From positions 1 to 52,469 of IMG/VR virus record IMGVR_UViG_3300030331_002818: a stretch of DNA of 52,469 nt, one strand, 5' to 3'. Position numbers and translations under genes: made by a program. This stretch comes from a virus. This document shows, piece by piece, positions 38,225 through 46,339 of this stretch (position 1 is the stretch's first letter; the number at the start of each line of letters is the position of its first letter). A model generated the notes under the pieces. It saw only the letters and a list, made by a program, of their open reading frames with translations. It made no database searches and was not told the origin of the DNA.

Positions 38225-39688
38225 ATGGATGTTCAATTAGTACCTGAAGAACAATTAAAAAAGTATGCCCATTTATTAGAGCGAGCTGCGGAGATAAACC
38301 AAGCAGAGGCCAGCCAACAAGATTTTATGGAGTATACTAAAACGGTTTGGCCTGAATTTATAAATGGACGCCACCATAAAATTATGGCTGAGAAGTTTAA
38401 CCGTATAGCTAATGGTGATTTAAAACGGTTAATAGTAAATATGCCACCGCGCCATACAAAAAGTGAGTTTGGCAGTTATTTATTACCTAGTTGGTTGATG
38501 GGTAAAAACCCACGATTAAAGATAATGCAGACAACACATACGGCTGAGTTAGCTTTTAGATTTGGCCGAAAGGTGCGTAATTTAATGAACTCTGCAGAAT
38601 ATACTAGGGTTTTCCCTGGAGTAGAATTACGTGCGGATAGCCAAGCAGCGGGACGTTGGGAGACAAGTAAAGGTGGAGAATATTTTGCGGCTGGTGTTGG
38701 TGGTGCGGTTACAGGCCGTGGTGCAGATTTATTGATTATTGATGACCCGCACAGTGAACAAGATGCACTTAGCCCTACAGCATTAGAACATGCTTATGAG
38801 TGGTATACATCTGGTCCGCGCCAGCGTTTACAACCAGGAGGTGCGATAGTTATTATTATGACTCGCTGGGCAGATAATGATTTAACAGGTAAATTATTAA
38901 AACAGCAGGGCAGAGATATATTAGCAGATAAATGGGAAGTGGTTGAGTTTCCGGCATTAATGCCAGAGAGTGAAGAACCCCTTTGGCCTGAGTTTTGGAA
39001 AAAAGAAGATTTATTAAGTGTTAAAGGTAGTTTGTCAGTTGGTAAGTGGGAAGCGCAATGGCAGCAAAACCCTACTGGCGATATGGCAGCTATACTTAAA
39101 CGTGAGTGGTGGAATATGTGGGAGAAAGATGATATACCACCATTAGAGTATGTAATGCAGTCTTATGATACTGCGTATAGTAAAAAGGAAACATCGGATT
39201 TTAGTGCTATAACTACATGGGGTGTTTTTTATCCTAAAGAGGGAGGACCACCAAACATTATTCTATGTGATGCTAAACGTGGCAGATGGGACTTCCCTGA
39301 TTTGCGGCGGCGAGCACTTGAGGAGTATAAATACTGGGAACCAGAATGTGTACTTATAGAGGCAAAAGCCAGTGGTATGCCGCTAACACAAGAGTTGAGA
39401 AATATGGGTATACCAGTGATGAATTATACACCTAGTAGGGGTAATGATAAATTCACAAGAGTAAACTCTATTGCGCCGTTGTTTGAAAGTGGTTTAGTAT
39501 GGTCGCCAGATACGCGCTGGGCAGAAGAAGTTATTGAAGAATGTGCAGCGTTTCCCGCAGGGGAGCATGATGATTATGTTGATACAGTTACCCAAGCTCT
39601 TCGTAGATTTAGGGAAGGCGGCTTTATACAACATCCCGAAGATTATGAGGAAGAAGAATCTGTCCCTGTACAAAGGATATATTACTAA
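38225..39688 (+). CDS. terL: Terminase large subunit
   Basis: The 487-residue protein is the ATP-driven DNA packaging motor and nuclease. The ATPase domain has a Walker A-like NMPPRHTKSE (residues 72-81), Walker B LLIIDDPHSE (Asp173, Asp174) and the coupling segment IIMTRWADNDLTG. The nuclease domain has SYDTAYSKKETSDFSA (Asp315, Asp325) and the C-terminal HDDYVDTVTQAL, supplying RNase H-fold acidic residues. The start at ATG 38225 is weakly supported by GAGGAACC. The portal gene starts in its stop codon. It is the first gene of the late head operon. Confidence 0.95.
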   Translation: MDVQLVPEEQLKKYAHLLERAAEINQAEASQQDFMEYTKTVWPEFINGRHHKIMAEKFNRIANGDLKRLIVNMPPRHTKSEFGSYLLPSWLMGKNPRLKIMQTTHTAELAFRFGRKVRNLMNSAEYTRVFPGVELRADSQAAGRWETSKGGEYFAAGVGGAVTGRGADLLIIDDPHSEQDALSPTALEHAYEWYTSGPRQRLQPGGAIVIIMTRWADNDLTGKLLKQQGRDILADKWEVVEFPALMPESEEPLWPEFWKKEDLLSVKGSLSVGKWEAQWQQNPTGDMAAILKREWWNMWEKDDIPPLEYVMQSYDTAYSKKETSDFSAITTWGVFYPKEGGPPNIILCDAKRGRWDFPDLRRRALEEYKYWEPECVLIEAKASGMPLTQELRNMGIPVMNYTPSRGNDKFTRVNSIAPLFESGLVWSPDTRWAEEVIEECAAFPAGEHDDYVDTVTQALRRFREGGFIQHPEDYEEEESVPVQRIYY

Positions 39689-42066
39689 TGGCAATTAACC
39701 CCCGTCCAAGCAATATTGACCGCAGTTTATTACAAGCACCTAATGATACATTTAGTGCATTAGAAGATAATTTAGTTGAACAAGAATTAGAAATAATTAC
39801 AGAAGAAGAAACAGAAGATGGCGGTGCAGAGGTTATTTTTGGCGAAGATGACCAGCCATTAGGGGAAGAGCCAGCTAACTTTTACGATAATTTAGCAGAA
39901 TTTTTAAGTGATGATACATTAGGTAAAATAGCTACTTATGTATCTGAGAGTGTTGATGATGATAAAACTAGCCGCGATGAGTGGGTAGAAACTTATACAA
40001 AAGGTTTAGAACTGCTCGGTTTAAAGTATGAAACTCGCACAGAACCTTTTGATGGTGCTACAGGTGTAATACACCCGATACTAAATGAAGCTGTAACGCA
40101 GTTTCAAGCTGGTGCATATAAAGAGATGTTACCTAGCAGTGGTCCAGTAAAAAGTAATATTATTGGTGAAGCTACTCCAGAAGTAGAAGCACAGGCAAAA
40201 CGTGTGCAAGATTACATGAATTATCAAATTATGTATGAAATGGAAGAGTATGAGCCAGAATATGACCAGATGTTATATTACCTTGGACTTTCTGGTAGTG
40301 CTTTTAAAAAGGTTTATCGTGATGATGTGCTTGGCAGACCAGTAAGTAAGTTTGTACCAGCCGAAGATGTAGTCGCACCGTATACTGCAACTGATTTAGC
40401 ATCAGCAGAACGGATAACCCATATCATAAAAATGTCAAAAAATGAGTTACGTAAGTTACAAGTGACTGGTTTTTATCGTGATATGGATATACCAAAAGGT
40501 GAAAATACAGAATCAGATGATGTAAAAGAGGCTTATAACGAAATTGAAGGCAGGGAACCTGCTGGAGATAGTGAAGAAGTCATTTTATATGAGTGCCATT
40601 GTTATTTAGATCTGGAAGAATACCCAGATAAAGACCAAAATGATGAAAAAACAGGTATAAAACTACCTTATATTGCTACAATTAGTGCAGATAATGATGA
40701 AGTATTATCTGTAAGGCGAAATTATGGTCAAAATGACCCTATGAAAAAGAAAATACCGCATTTTGTGCAATATAAATTTACTCCAGGACTCGGTTTTTAC
40801 GGTTTTGGCTTAATTCATCTGCTTGGTAATTTATCGCGCACAGCTACAGCAAATTTACGCCAATTAATTGATTCTGGCACACTGAGTAATATGCCAGCAG
40901 GGTTTAAAGCTCGCGGTTTACGCATTGCAGATGAACAAACACCATTACATCCAGGAGAATTTAGGGATATTGATATCCCTGGAGGTGATATACGTACGAG
41001 TTTGATGTCTTTACCGTATAAAGAACCTTCTGGCACACTCTTTCAGTTGATGGGTTTTGTTATTGAATCAGCTCAACGGTTTATTGGCACAACTGATATT
41101 GGTGTAGGTGATGGCAGACAAGAGATGCCAGTTGGTACTACAATAGCTTTACTAGAACGTGGAGCTAAAATTATCAGTGCTGTACATAAACGGTTACATA
41201 CGAGTTTAAAACAAGAACTTAAAATGTTGGCACGGCTTTTTGCTGAAGACCCAACACCTTATCCATACGATGTTAAAGCAGATGCACAAATAAAAATATC
41301 TGATTTTGATGCTAGGATAGATATTATCCCTGTTAGTGATCCTAATATTTTTAGTATGTCACAAAGGGTAGTATTAGCTCAAGAACAATTAAAATTAGCG
41401 CAAGCTGCACCAGAGATGCACAATTTACGTGAGGCTTACCGCAGAGTTTATGAAGCATTAGGTGTAGATAATATTGAGCAAGTATTAAAACCTGAGCCAC
41501 AACCACAGCCGATGGATCCAGCAACAGAGAATCAGTTATCTAGTCAAGCGGCTGGTGGACAAGCTAAAATGCAAGCATTCCCAGACCAAGATCATGATGC
41601 TCATATTTCTGTTCATTTAGCGTATATGCAAAGTAGAGTAGCGCAAATGCAGCCGCCTGTATTACTTACTTTAGAAAAACATATTTATGAGCATATTGGT
41701 ATGAAAGCGATGGTGCAGTTCCAGCAGATGATGCAGCAGGATCCAAATATGCAACAATTACCACCTCAAGCACAGGCAGCTCAAGTAGCTACAATACAGG
41801 CACAATTAATGGCAGAGTTCCAACAGAAGCAACCGCCAGCACCGCCAAGTGACCCACTTGTAGAAATTAAGAAACAAGAGCTTGCGTTACGTGAAAAAGA
41901 AGTAAATATGGATCAACAGTTAGACCAACAAAAATTACAGATTGATTCACAAGCTAAACAAGAGAATGCGAATATCGCACGTGAGCGTATAGCTTCTACT
42001 GAAGATATAGCTAATATGAGAGCGCAGATTGCTTTACAAAGACAACAGCAAAATAGAGGTGGGTAA
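39688..42066 (+). CDS. Portal protein
   Basis: The 792-residue protein, in a TAATG overlap with terL, has the features of podovirus portals: RDEWVETYTKGLELLGLKYE, GATGVIHPILNEAV.QFQ, the clip/stem region FTPGLGFYGFGLIHLLGNLS and a Gln-rich helical C-terminal barrel (QQMMQQDPNMQQLPPQAQAA). It forms the ring at the unique capsid vertex through which DNA enters and leaves. Its length is like P22-type portals (about 725). Identification rests on sequence pattern and position after terL. Confidence 0.9.
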   Translation: MAINPRPSNIDRSLLQAPNDTFSALEDNLVEQELEIITEEETEDGGAEVIFGEDDQPLGEEPANFYDNLAEFLSDDTLGKIATYVSESVDDDKTSRDEWVETYTKGLELLGLKYETRTEPFDGATGVIHPILNEAVTQFQAGAYKEMLPSSGPVKSNIIGEATPEVEAQAKRVQDYMNYQIMYEMEEYEPEYDQMLYYLGLSGSAFKKVYRDDVLGRPVSKFVPAEDVVAPYTATDLASAERITHIIKMSKNELRKLQVTGFYRDMDIPKGENTESDDVKEAYNEIEGREPAGDSEEVILYECHCYLDLEEYPDKDQNDEKTGIKLPYIATISADNDEVLSVRRNYGQNDPMKKKIPHFVQYKFTPGLGFYGFGLIHLLGNLSRTATANLRQLIDSGTLSNMPAGFKARGLRIADEQTPLHPGEFRDIDIPGGDIRTSLMSLPYKEPSGTLFQLMGFVIESAQRFIGTTDIGVGDGRQEMPVGTTIALLERGAKIISAVHKRLHTSLKQELKMLARLFAEDPTPYPYDVKADAQIKISDFDARIDIIPVSDPNIFSMSQRVVLAQEQLKLAQAAPEMHNLREAYRRVYEALGVDNIEQVLKPEPQPQPMDPATENQLSSQAAGGQAKMQAFPDQDHDAHISVHLAYMQSRVAQMQPPVLLTLEKHIYEHIGMKAMVQFQQMMQQDPNMQQLPPQAQAAQVATIQAQLMAEFQQKQPPAPPSDPLVEIKKQELALREKEVNMDQQLDQQKLQIDSQAKQENANIARERIASTEDIANMRAQIALQRQQQNRGG

Positions 42067-43082
42067 TGGCTAGGGGTTTTGGGGGAGAAGACGAAGCGGG
42101 AAGAGCTAACGATCCCTCTGGTCCTGGCACAGGTATTGGCAGGTCGGAAGACCTTGATGCTGCTCAAGCTGATAGAGATAAACAAGCTGATCGTGAACGT
42201 GATAGAGATAGAGATGCACAAGAACAAGAAGTTTTAGCAAATGTAGAAAAAGCAGCTCAAGCTGCCATAAATGCAGGTATTAATCCATTTTCTGATACTT
42301 TTAAAAATGTTCTAGCTGCTAATATGATGAGGGGCAAATTTGGTAATGTTTCAGGTTTGTTCGGAACAAAATTTGGTGATGGTGACGCAGATGACAAGAG
42401 AGGTAAAACAAAAGGTGGTATAACTCAAACTGATGAAGTTAAAGGTTTTATTGCTAAGTATGCTCCCACTACTGGCGATAAAATAAAATCAGCATTAGGT
42501 CTTACCGATATAAAAGCAACTTTAACTCCAGGACAAAAAACACCTTTTGGTGCGCTTCCAGGAATTTTAAGTCTTTATGATGTTCCTGGGAAAGTTGCAT
42601 TCGGATTAGGTAATCAGCTTTTAGGGTTTTTAGGTATAGGGGTAAATCCAGTTACACAGGCTATAAACGAGCAAATAGCAGCTTCTAATAAAGCTTTGGC
42701 AGCACAAAAAGGTAAAGCTCCACAGAGTATTGATATCCAAAAATACACAAACCCTACCCCTAGACCAGATAACCCTATCAGGGCTACAACTCCAGCAGGA
42801 CAATTTTTACAAGATCAATTTATGCAAAAGCAAAGCAAGCCTAGTACTGGGTTGCCTTCAAATACTGTGCAGACAGCAGGGTTATTTGATACTTTGAAAA
42901 GCACAATAGATGGGGTTAAAAGTATTCCTGGAGGATACCAAATAGGCGATACACAGTATACAGGGACATATTCAAAAAACCCTTCAGCTAGAACATTTTC
43001 AAAAACAGAAAAAGAATATGTAGCCCCATTTTCTGCTGAAATGTTTAAGCAAGGTATTTCTACCCTTAACCCTTTTGATTAG
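42066..43082 (+). CDS. Head-region protein, unknown function
   Basis: The 338-residue product starts in a TAATG overlap with the portal gene. Its N-terminus is highly charged (DKQADRERDRDRDAQEQEVL), then helical (AAQAAINAGINPFSDTF) and Gly/Thr-rich. There is no recognised motif. Direct coupling to the portal suggests a minor virion or assembly protein. Confidence 0.55.
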   Translation: MARGFGGEDEAGRANDPSGPGTGIGRSEDLDAAQADRDKQADRERDRDRDAQEQEVLANVEKAAQAAINAGINPFSDTFKNVLAANMMRGKFGNVSGLFGTKFGDGDADDKRGKTKGGITQTDEVKGFIAKYAPTTGDKIKSALGLTDIKATLTPGQKTPFGALPGILSLYDVPGKVAFGLGNQLLGFLGIGVNPVTQAINEQIAASNKALAAQKGKAPQSIDIQKYTNPTPRPDNPIRATTPAGQFLQDQFMQKQSKPSTGLPSNTVQTAGLFDTLKSTIDGVKSIPGGYQIGDTQYTGTYSKNPSARTFSKTEKEYVAPFSAEMFKQGISTLNPFD

Positions 43083-43091
43083 GAGAAGTAA

Positions 43092-43406
43092 ATGTCAAGT
43101 AAAGATAGAGTAGCGCAGCTTATGGATTTGTTAGAGGAAGCTCGTGGTAAAGGTGATGATGATAAAGTTGCTGAACTAGAGGCTGATTTATTTAAAATGA
43201 GAGATAAAAAATCTGATGGCGGCTTCCCTGATTTAACAGGCGATGGTAAAATTACTCGGGCAGATATTTTAAAAGGTAGAGGTGTTGAACTTGCAACAGG
43301 TGGTTTAGCAGTTTTATCTGCTACTTCTGATATAGAACCCACAGGTGGGGTATCGCGCGGAGGTGGTGCTGCACTTAGGGGTATAAAATTTAGAGGTGTT
43401 AAGTAA
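43092..43406 (+). CDS. Small protein with EF-hand-like calcium loop
   Basis: The 104-residue product follows AGGAGAAGTAA. A charged helix (LMDLLEEARGKGDDDKVAEL) precedes DLTGDGKITRADILKG, a calcium-binding-loop pattern (DxTGDGKIxxxD). The C-terminus is Gly/Arg-rich. It is coupled by TAATG to the next gene, which has another EF-hand loop. The pair recurs in marine phages; function unknown. Confidence 0.6.
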   Translation: MSSKDRVAQLMDLLEEARGKGDDDKVAELEADLFKMRDKKSDGGFPDLTGDGKITRADILKGRGVELATGGLAVLSATSDIEPTGGVSRGGGAALRGIKFRGVK

Positions 43407-43726
43407 TGCCTCAAAAAAAGCTGCAAGAAAAATCTATCTATGCAGAATATGATGAAGATGGCGATGGTATCGTCAGCGATGATGAATTAAGCCATGTAAA
43501 AGAAATAAAAAAGACTGAAACTGAGTTACGTAAAAATTTAGCACAATTACGTATGGCGCGATACACATTGATATTTATGGGGTGTTATGCAATATTTCTG
43601 GCTTCGCCTTGGTGTTCAGCGGAAAAGTTAGAGGGTTTAGGTGCAGTCACCGACCTTATTTTCCTTAGCGGAGCTGGTATTGTTGGAGCGTATATGGGTA
43701 CAACAGCATGGATGGCAAAGAAATAA
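43406..43726 (+). CDS. EF-hand membrane protein, putative holin-like
   Basis: The 106-residue product has an EF-hand loop (YDEDGDGIVSDDEL, residues about 15-28), a charged helix and two transmembrane segments (YTLIFMGCYAIFLASPW and VTDLIFLSGAGIVGAYM). A cytoplasmic calcium-loop domain with a two-helix membrane hairpin next to lysis genes suggests a holin-like or membrane-timing role. This is inference; a virion membrane-interacting protein is the alternative. Confidence 0.6.
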   Translation: MPQKKLQEKSIYAEYDEDGDGIVSDDELSHVKEIKKTETELRKNLAQLRMARYTLIFMGCYAIFLASPWCSAEKLEGLGAVTDLIFLSGAGIVGAYMGTTAWMAKK

Positions 43727-43897
43727 ATGGAAAATATTATAATAGCTGCGATGTTAGCTGCGATGATACACGGTCATGTTACAGGCGGTGAAAAAGAAGA
43801 GGCTGTAAAAGACAACATAAACTGGGAGCTAGCAGGTAATTTTAGAACAGAAAGCACTCCCAATACAGTTCAGTGGGTGATAATTACGGATGACTAG
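43727..43897 (+). CDS. 56-residue protein with hydrophobic N-terminus
   Basis: The ATG immediately follows the previous stop (TAAATG). The N-terminal helix (MENIIIAAMLAAMIHGHV) resembles a weak signal or membrane anchor. A polar tail (GGEKEEAVKDNINWELAG) follows and it overlaps the next gene by eight bases. It is consistent with a small exported lysis accessory protein, but function is unknown. Confidence 0.6.
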   Translation: MENIIIAAMLAAMIHGHVTGGEKEEAVKDNINWELAGNFRTESTPNTVQWVIITDD

Positions 43898-44132
43898 CAT
43901 CCATCATACGGTTGAAACTTTATTTATACTTGTCATAAGTATGTGGGGTTTTGACGGCAATGAGTGGCAGTACATTGGTAATCAAGTTTCCTTACAGCAA
44001 CCTATGACTGAGGCTCAATGCTTATATTTAATTGATGAAAAGATGTGGCAAGCTACATATAGTAATCAATACTACAAGATGGTAGCACATTGTTTTCCTA
44101 CAGATTGTGCTGGAAAGACTGCGTGTGATTGA
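43890..44132 (+). CDS. Putative exported small cysteine-containing protein
   Basis: The 80-residue product has a hydrophobic N-terminal segment (TVETLFILVISMWGF) that could be a signal anchor, then a soluble domain with four cysteines (QCLYLIDEK, HCFPTDCAGKTACD). The cysteines suggest periplasmic disulphides. Located in the lysis cassette; it could play a spanin-like or envelope role, unproven. The next gene starts in its stop codon. Confidence 0.55.
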   Translation: MTSIHHTVETLFILVISMWGFDGNEWQYIGNQVSLQQPMTEAQCLYLIDEKMWQATYSNQYYKMVAHCFPTDCAGKTACD

Positions 44133-44521
44133 TGCCAAAGTTAAGCGAAAACACCGAACTGGCTATGCCAATACGCAATTTGATTGCGTTGCTCATAGCT
44201 GCAACTGTTGGCACGTGGGCTTATTTTGGAGTTATCGAGCGTCTTAACACTATAGAGAACAAGCTGATTCTGATGGAAACAGATCTAAATATGAACACAG
44301 AGTTCCGTATCAAATGGCCGAGAGGGGAGATGGGTAGTTTACCCGCAGACTCAGAACAATTTATGATGATAGAGCATCTTGCTGGAGAGTTGGAAAAACT
44401 GGCAGAAAACATTGAATCAGGAAACGCGCCGCATGACCAGCAACAAAAGCTAGTTCTTGAATTTTATGATAGACGGTTGACAAAAATTGAGGACAACATT
44501 GAGAAGTTGACTAACAAATGA
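44132..44521 (+). CDS. Membrane-anchored coiled-coil protein
   Basis: The ATG overlaps the previous stop (TGATG), giving 129 residues. One N-terminal transmembrane helix (IRNLIALLIAATVGTWAYFG) is followed by a coiled coil (LNTIENKLILMETDL) and a conserved FRIKWPRGEMGSLPADSEQF segment, then another coiled coil to the C-terminus. A type II periplasmic coiled-coil layout resembles i-spanins, but no o-spanin lipoprotein was found. Function is inferred from topology and position. Confidence 0.6.
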   Translation: MPKLSENTELAMPIRNLIALLIAATVGTWAYFGVIERLNTIENKLILMETDLNMNTEFRIKWPRGEMGSLPADSEQFMMIEHLAGELEKLAENIESGNAPHDQQQKLVLEFYDRRLTKIEDNIEKLTNK

Positions 44522-44730
44522 TTGAGATGACCTTTGTTCTACTTCTTATGATAGGTGAAGAGCGAGTTGAATATACTCCGTATAAGAACCTGTCTGAGTG
44601 TTTAAATATACGTCGTAAGATTAAACGTAATGTTGGGCATACTACGGACTTTGATAAGAAGTGGTCATGTAAACAATTAAAAGTTAGGCTTGAGGCTGGA
44701 GAGATTTTAGAAATCTTGGAGGACGAATGA
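44518..44730 (+). CDS. 70-residue protein with hydrophobic N-terminus
   Basis: The ATGA overlap couples it to the previous gene. A short hydrophobic head (MIEMTFVLLLMIGEERVEYT) may be a cleaved or uncleaved signal. The body is charged with two cysteines (LSECLNIRRKIKR, KWSCKQLKVRLEAG). Likely an envelope-acting accessory of the lysis set; family unknown. Confidence 0.55.
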   Translation: MIEMTFVLLLMIGEERVEYTPYKNLSECLNIRRKIKRNVGHTTDFDKKWSCKQLKVRLEAGEILEILEDE

Positions 44731-45104
44731 TACAAGCATTAATTGGACCAATAGCTAATTTAGCTGGCTCTTTTATGGAATCTAAAATAGAGCAAACCAA
44801 AGCTAAAGGTAGAGTTGCTCAGGCTAAAGCAGAAGCTGAAGCAGAAGTTATGAAAGTAGCAGCTACGCATGAAGCTGGGTGGGAAAAAATTATGGCACAG
44901 TCCTCTGACAACAGTTGGAAGGATGAGGCATGGACTATTTTGTTTATTGTCATAATTGCTATGTGTTTTATTCCGTTTACTCAGCCGTATGTTGAAGAGG
45001 GTTTTGCGGCTCTTTCTCGCACACCAGAGTGGTTTCAGTGGGCGATGTATGCTTCTATTGGTGCTAGTTTTGGTATAAGAGGAATAAAAGGATTTAAAAA
45101 ATGA
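44727..45104 (+). CDS. Holin, three-transmembrane GTA-type
   Basis: The 125-residue product has an N-terminal membrane-associated helix (IGPIANLAGSFMESKI), a charged Ala/Glu/Lys helix, then DNSWKDEAWTILFIVIIAMC and a final helix (QWAMYASIGASFGIRGIKGF). The W.DE.WT--F--- core and length match the 3TM holin family also used in gene transfer agents. It would permeabilise the inner membrane for the lysozyme encoded two genes downstream. ATGA overlaps on both sides. Confidence 0.8.
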   Translation: MIQALIGPIANLAGSFMESKIEQTKAKGRVAQAKAEAEAEVMKVAATHEAGWEKIMAQSSDNSWKDEAWTILFIVIIAMCFIPFTQPYVEEGFAALSRTPEWFQWAMYASIGASFGIRGIKGFKK

Positions 45105-45253
45105 GTTTATATGAAAACATCCACAAAAGAAGAAAAAGCGGTAAACGCATGAGAAAACCTGGAGAAAAAGGCGCACCGAGTGCTGCTGATTTTAAAGCAG
45201 CAGCTAGAACTGCTAGGAAACGTGGTGGTAGTGCGAAAAAAGGTAAAAAATGA
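45101..45253 (+). CDS. 50-residue basic protein
   Basis: A short frame sits between the holin and lysozyme genes with ATGA overlaps at both ends. The product is strongly basic (MSLYENIHKRRKSGKRMRKP, then ARTARKRGGSAKKGKK). The MSLYENIxKRRKxG start recurs in marine phages. It may bind nucleic acid or capsid; function unknown. Perfect fit in the overlap chain supports it as a gene. Confidence 0.7.
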   Translation: MSLYENIHKRRKSGKRMRKPGEKGAPSAADFKAAARTARKRGGSAKKGKK

Positions 45254-45696
45254 ATAAAGATAAATTACGCGAAGAAATAGCGGAAGATGAGGGGTGTAAG
45301 TACGAAATTTACTTAGATCACCTCGGATTACCGACTTGTGGTATTGGTCATCTCATAACTGAGGCTGACGAAGAGCATGGTAAGGCTGTTGGCACTGTTG
45401 TTGAGCAAGAGCGTGTCAAACAGTTGTTCGCTCTTGATATGGTGGTGACCATTGATGAGTGTAAAGTATTATACCCAGATTTTGATGACCTACCTGAAGA
45501 ATGTCAACATATAATCGCAAATATGATGTTCAATATGGGCAGACCTAGACTCAGTAAATTTAAAGGTATGAAGGCTGGTGTAGATGCGAAAGATTGGAAT
45601 AAAGCGGCAGATGAGATGGTAGATTCTCGCTGGTATACACAAGTGCCTAATCGTGCTAGGAGACTCGTTGATAGGATGAGGGCATTAGCAGAATGA
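45250..45696 (+). CDS. T4-type endolysin (lysozyme, GH24)
   Basis: The 148-residue protein starts in an ATGA overlap. The catalytic triad is in place: Glu14 (EDEG), Asp23 (YLD) and Thr29 (PTCGIGHL), with spacings of 9 and 6 as in T4 lysozyme Glu11/Asp20/Thr26. The C-terminal lobe has MMFNMGRPRLSKFKGM and SRWYTQVPNRARRLVDRMR. It cleaves the glycan strands of peptidoglycan. No signal peptide, so release depends on the holin. Confidence 0.93.
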   Translation: MNKDKLREEIAEDEGCKYEIYLDHLGLPTCGIGHLITEADEEHGKAVGTVVEQERVKQLFALDMVVTIDECKVLYPDFDDLPEECQHIIANMMFNMGRPRLSKFKGMKAGVDAKDWNKAADEMVDSRWYTQVPNRARRLVDRMRALAE

Positions 45697-45890
45697 ATGA
45701 CCTTTACTTTTACGAAAACATGATTAAGGTTGTTCGCGAGCGATCAGAAGCAGTAAAACAAACTATTTTGTATGGTGCTGTAGCTGATTACACTGCTTTC
45801 AAGGAACTCCGAGCTAAACTCGGTGAGCTTGCACAAACAGAACAGGATTTAAAAACCCTGCTAGAAAAGGTATCAGAACCAGATGGCTAA
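45693..45890 (+). CDS. 65-residue helical protein, unknown function
   Basis: ATGA overlap with the lysozyme gene. The product is a helical bundle candidate (MIKVVRERSEAVKQTILYGA, then FKELRAKLGELAQTEQDLKT) without other motifs. Similar small proteins precede the head genes in related phages. It overlaps the GroES-like gene start by eight bases. Confidence 0.6.
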   Translation: MNDLYFYENMIKVVRERSEAVKQTILYGAVADYTAFKELRAKLGELAQTEQDLKTLLEKVSEPDG

Positions 45891-46326
45891 GACATTACTT
45901 GTCCCAGATTATATTGCTAAACAAAAAGCACAAGAAAAATCAAAAAATACAGACCCCGAAGTTCCCTCTATAGAAAAATTACCGAAACCTACGGGTTGGC
46001 GCATTTTGATTTTACCTTTTAAAGGTAAAAAACAAACCGAGGGAGGTATATTACTACCAGACCAAGCAATTGAGCGCGAAGCTCTTGCTACCGTTTGTGG
46101 TTATGTGCTTAAAGTAGGACCCCTAGCTTACCAAGATCCCAATAAATTCGGTAACCCGAATGACCCTCATGAAAATTGGAAACCGTGGTGTAAAGAGGGT
46201 GATTGGGTAATTTTTGGTCGTTATGCTGGAAGTCGTTTTAAAATAGAGGGTGGCGAAGTTCGTTTACTTAATGATGACGAAATATTAGCCACAATCAATA
46301 ATCCAGAAGATATTCTGCACATTTAA
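45883..46326 (+). CDS. GroES-like co-chaperonin
   Basis: The 147-residue protein carries the Cpn10 fold pattern: PTGWRILILPFKGKKQTEGG, ILLPDQAIEREALATVCGYV, VLKVGP, WCKEGDWVIFGRYAGSRFKI and an ending DDEILATI. It is longer than GroES (about 97) because of an N-terminal extension of roughly 35 residues and an insertion near DPNKFGNPNDPHENW. Phage co-chaperonins such as T4 gp31 work with host GroEL to fold the capsid protein, and this gene lies just before scaffold and capsid genes. Confidence 0.88.
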   Translation: MAKTLLVPDYIAKQKAQEKSKNTDPEVPSIEKLPKPTGWRILILPFKGKKQTEGGILLPDQAIEREALATVCGYVLKVGPLAYQDPNKFGNPNDPHENWKPWCKEGDWVIFGRYAGSRFKIEGGEVRLLNDDEILATINNPEDILHI

Positions 46327-46339
46327 CATGGAGTGAGCC

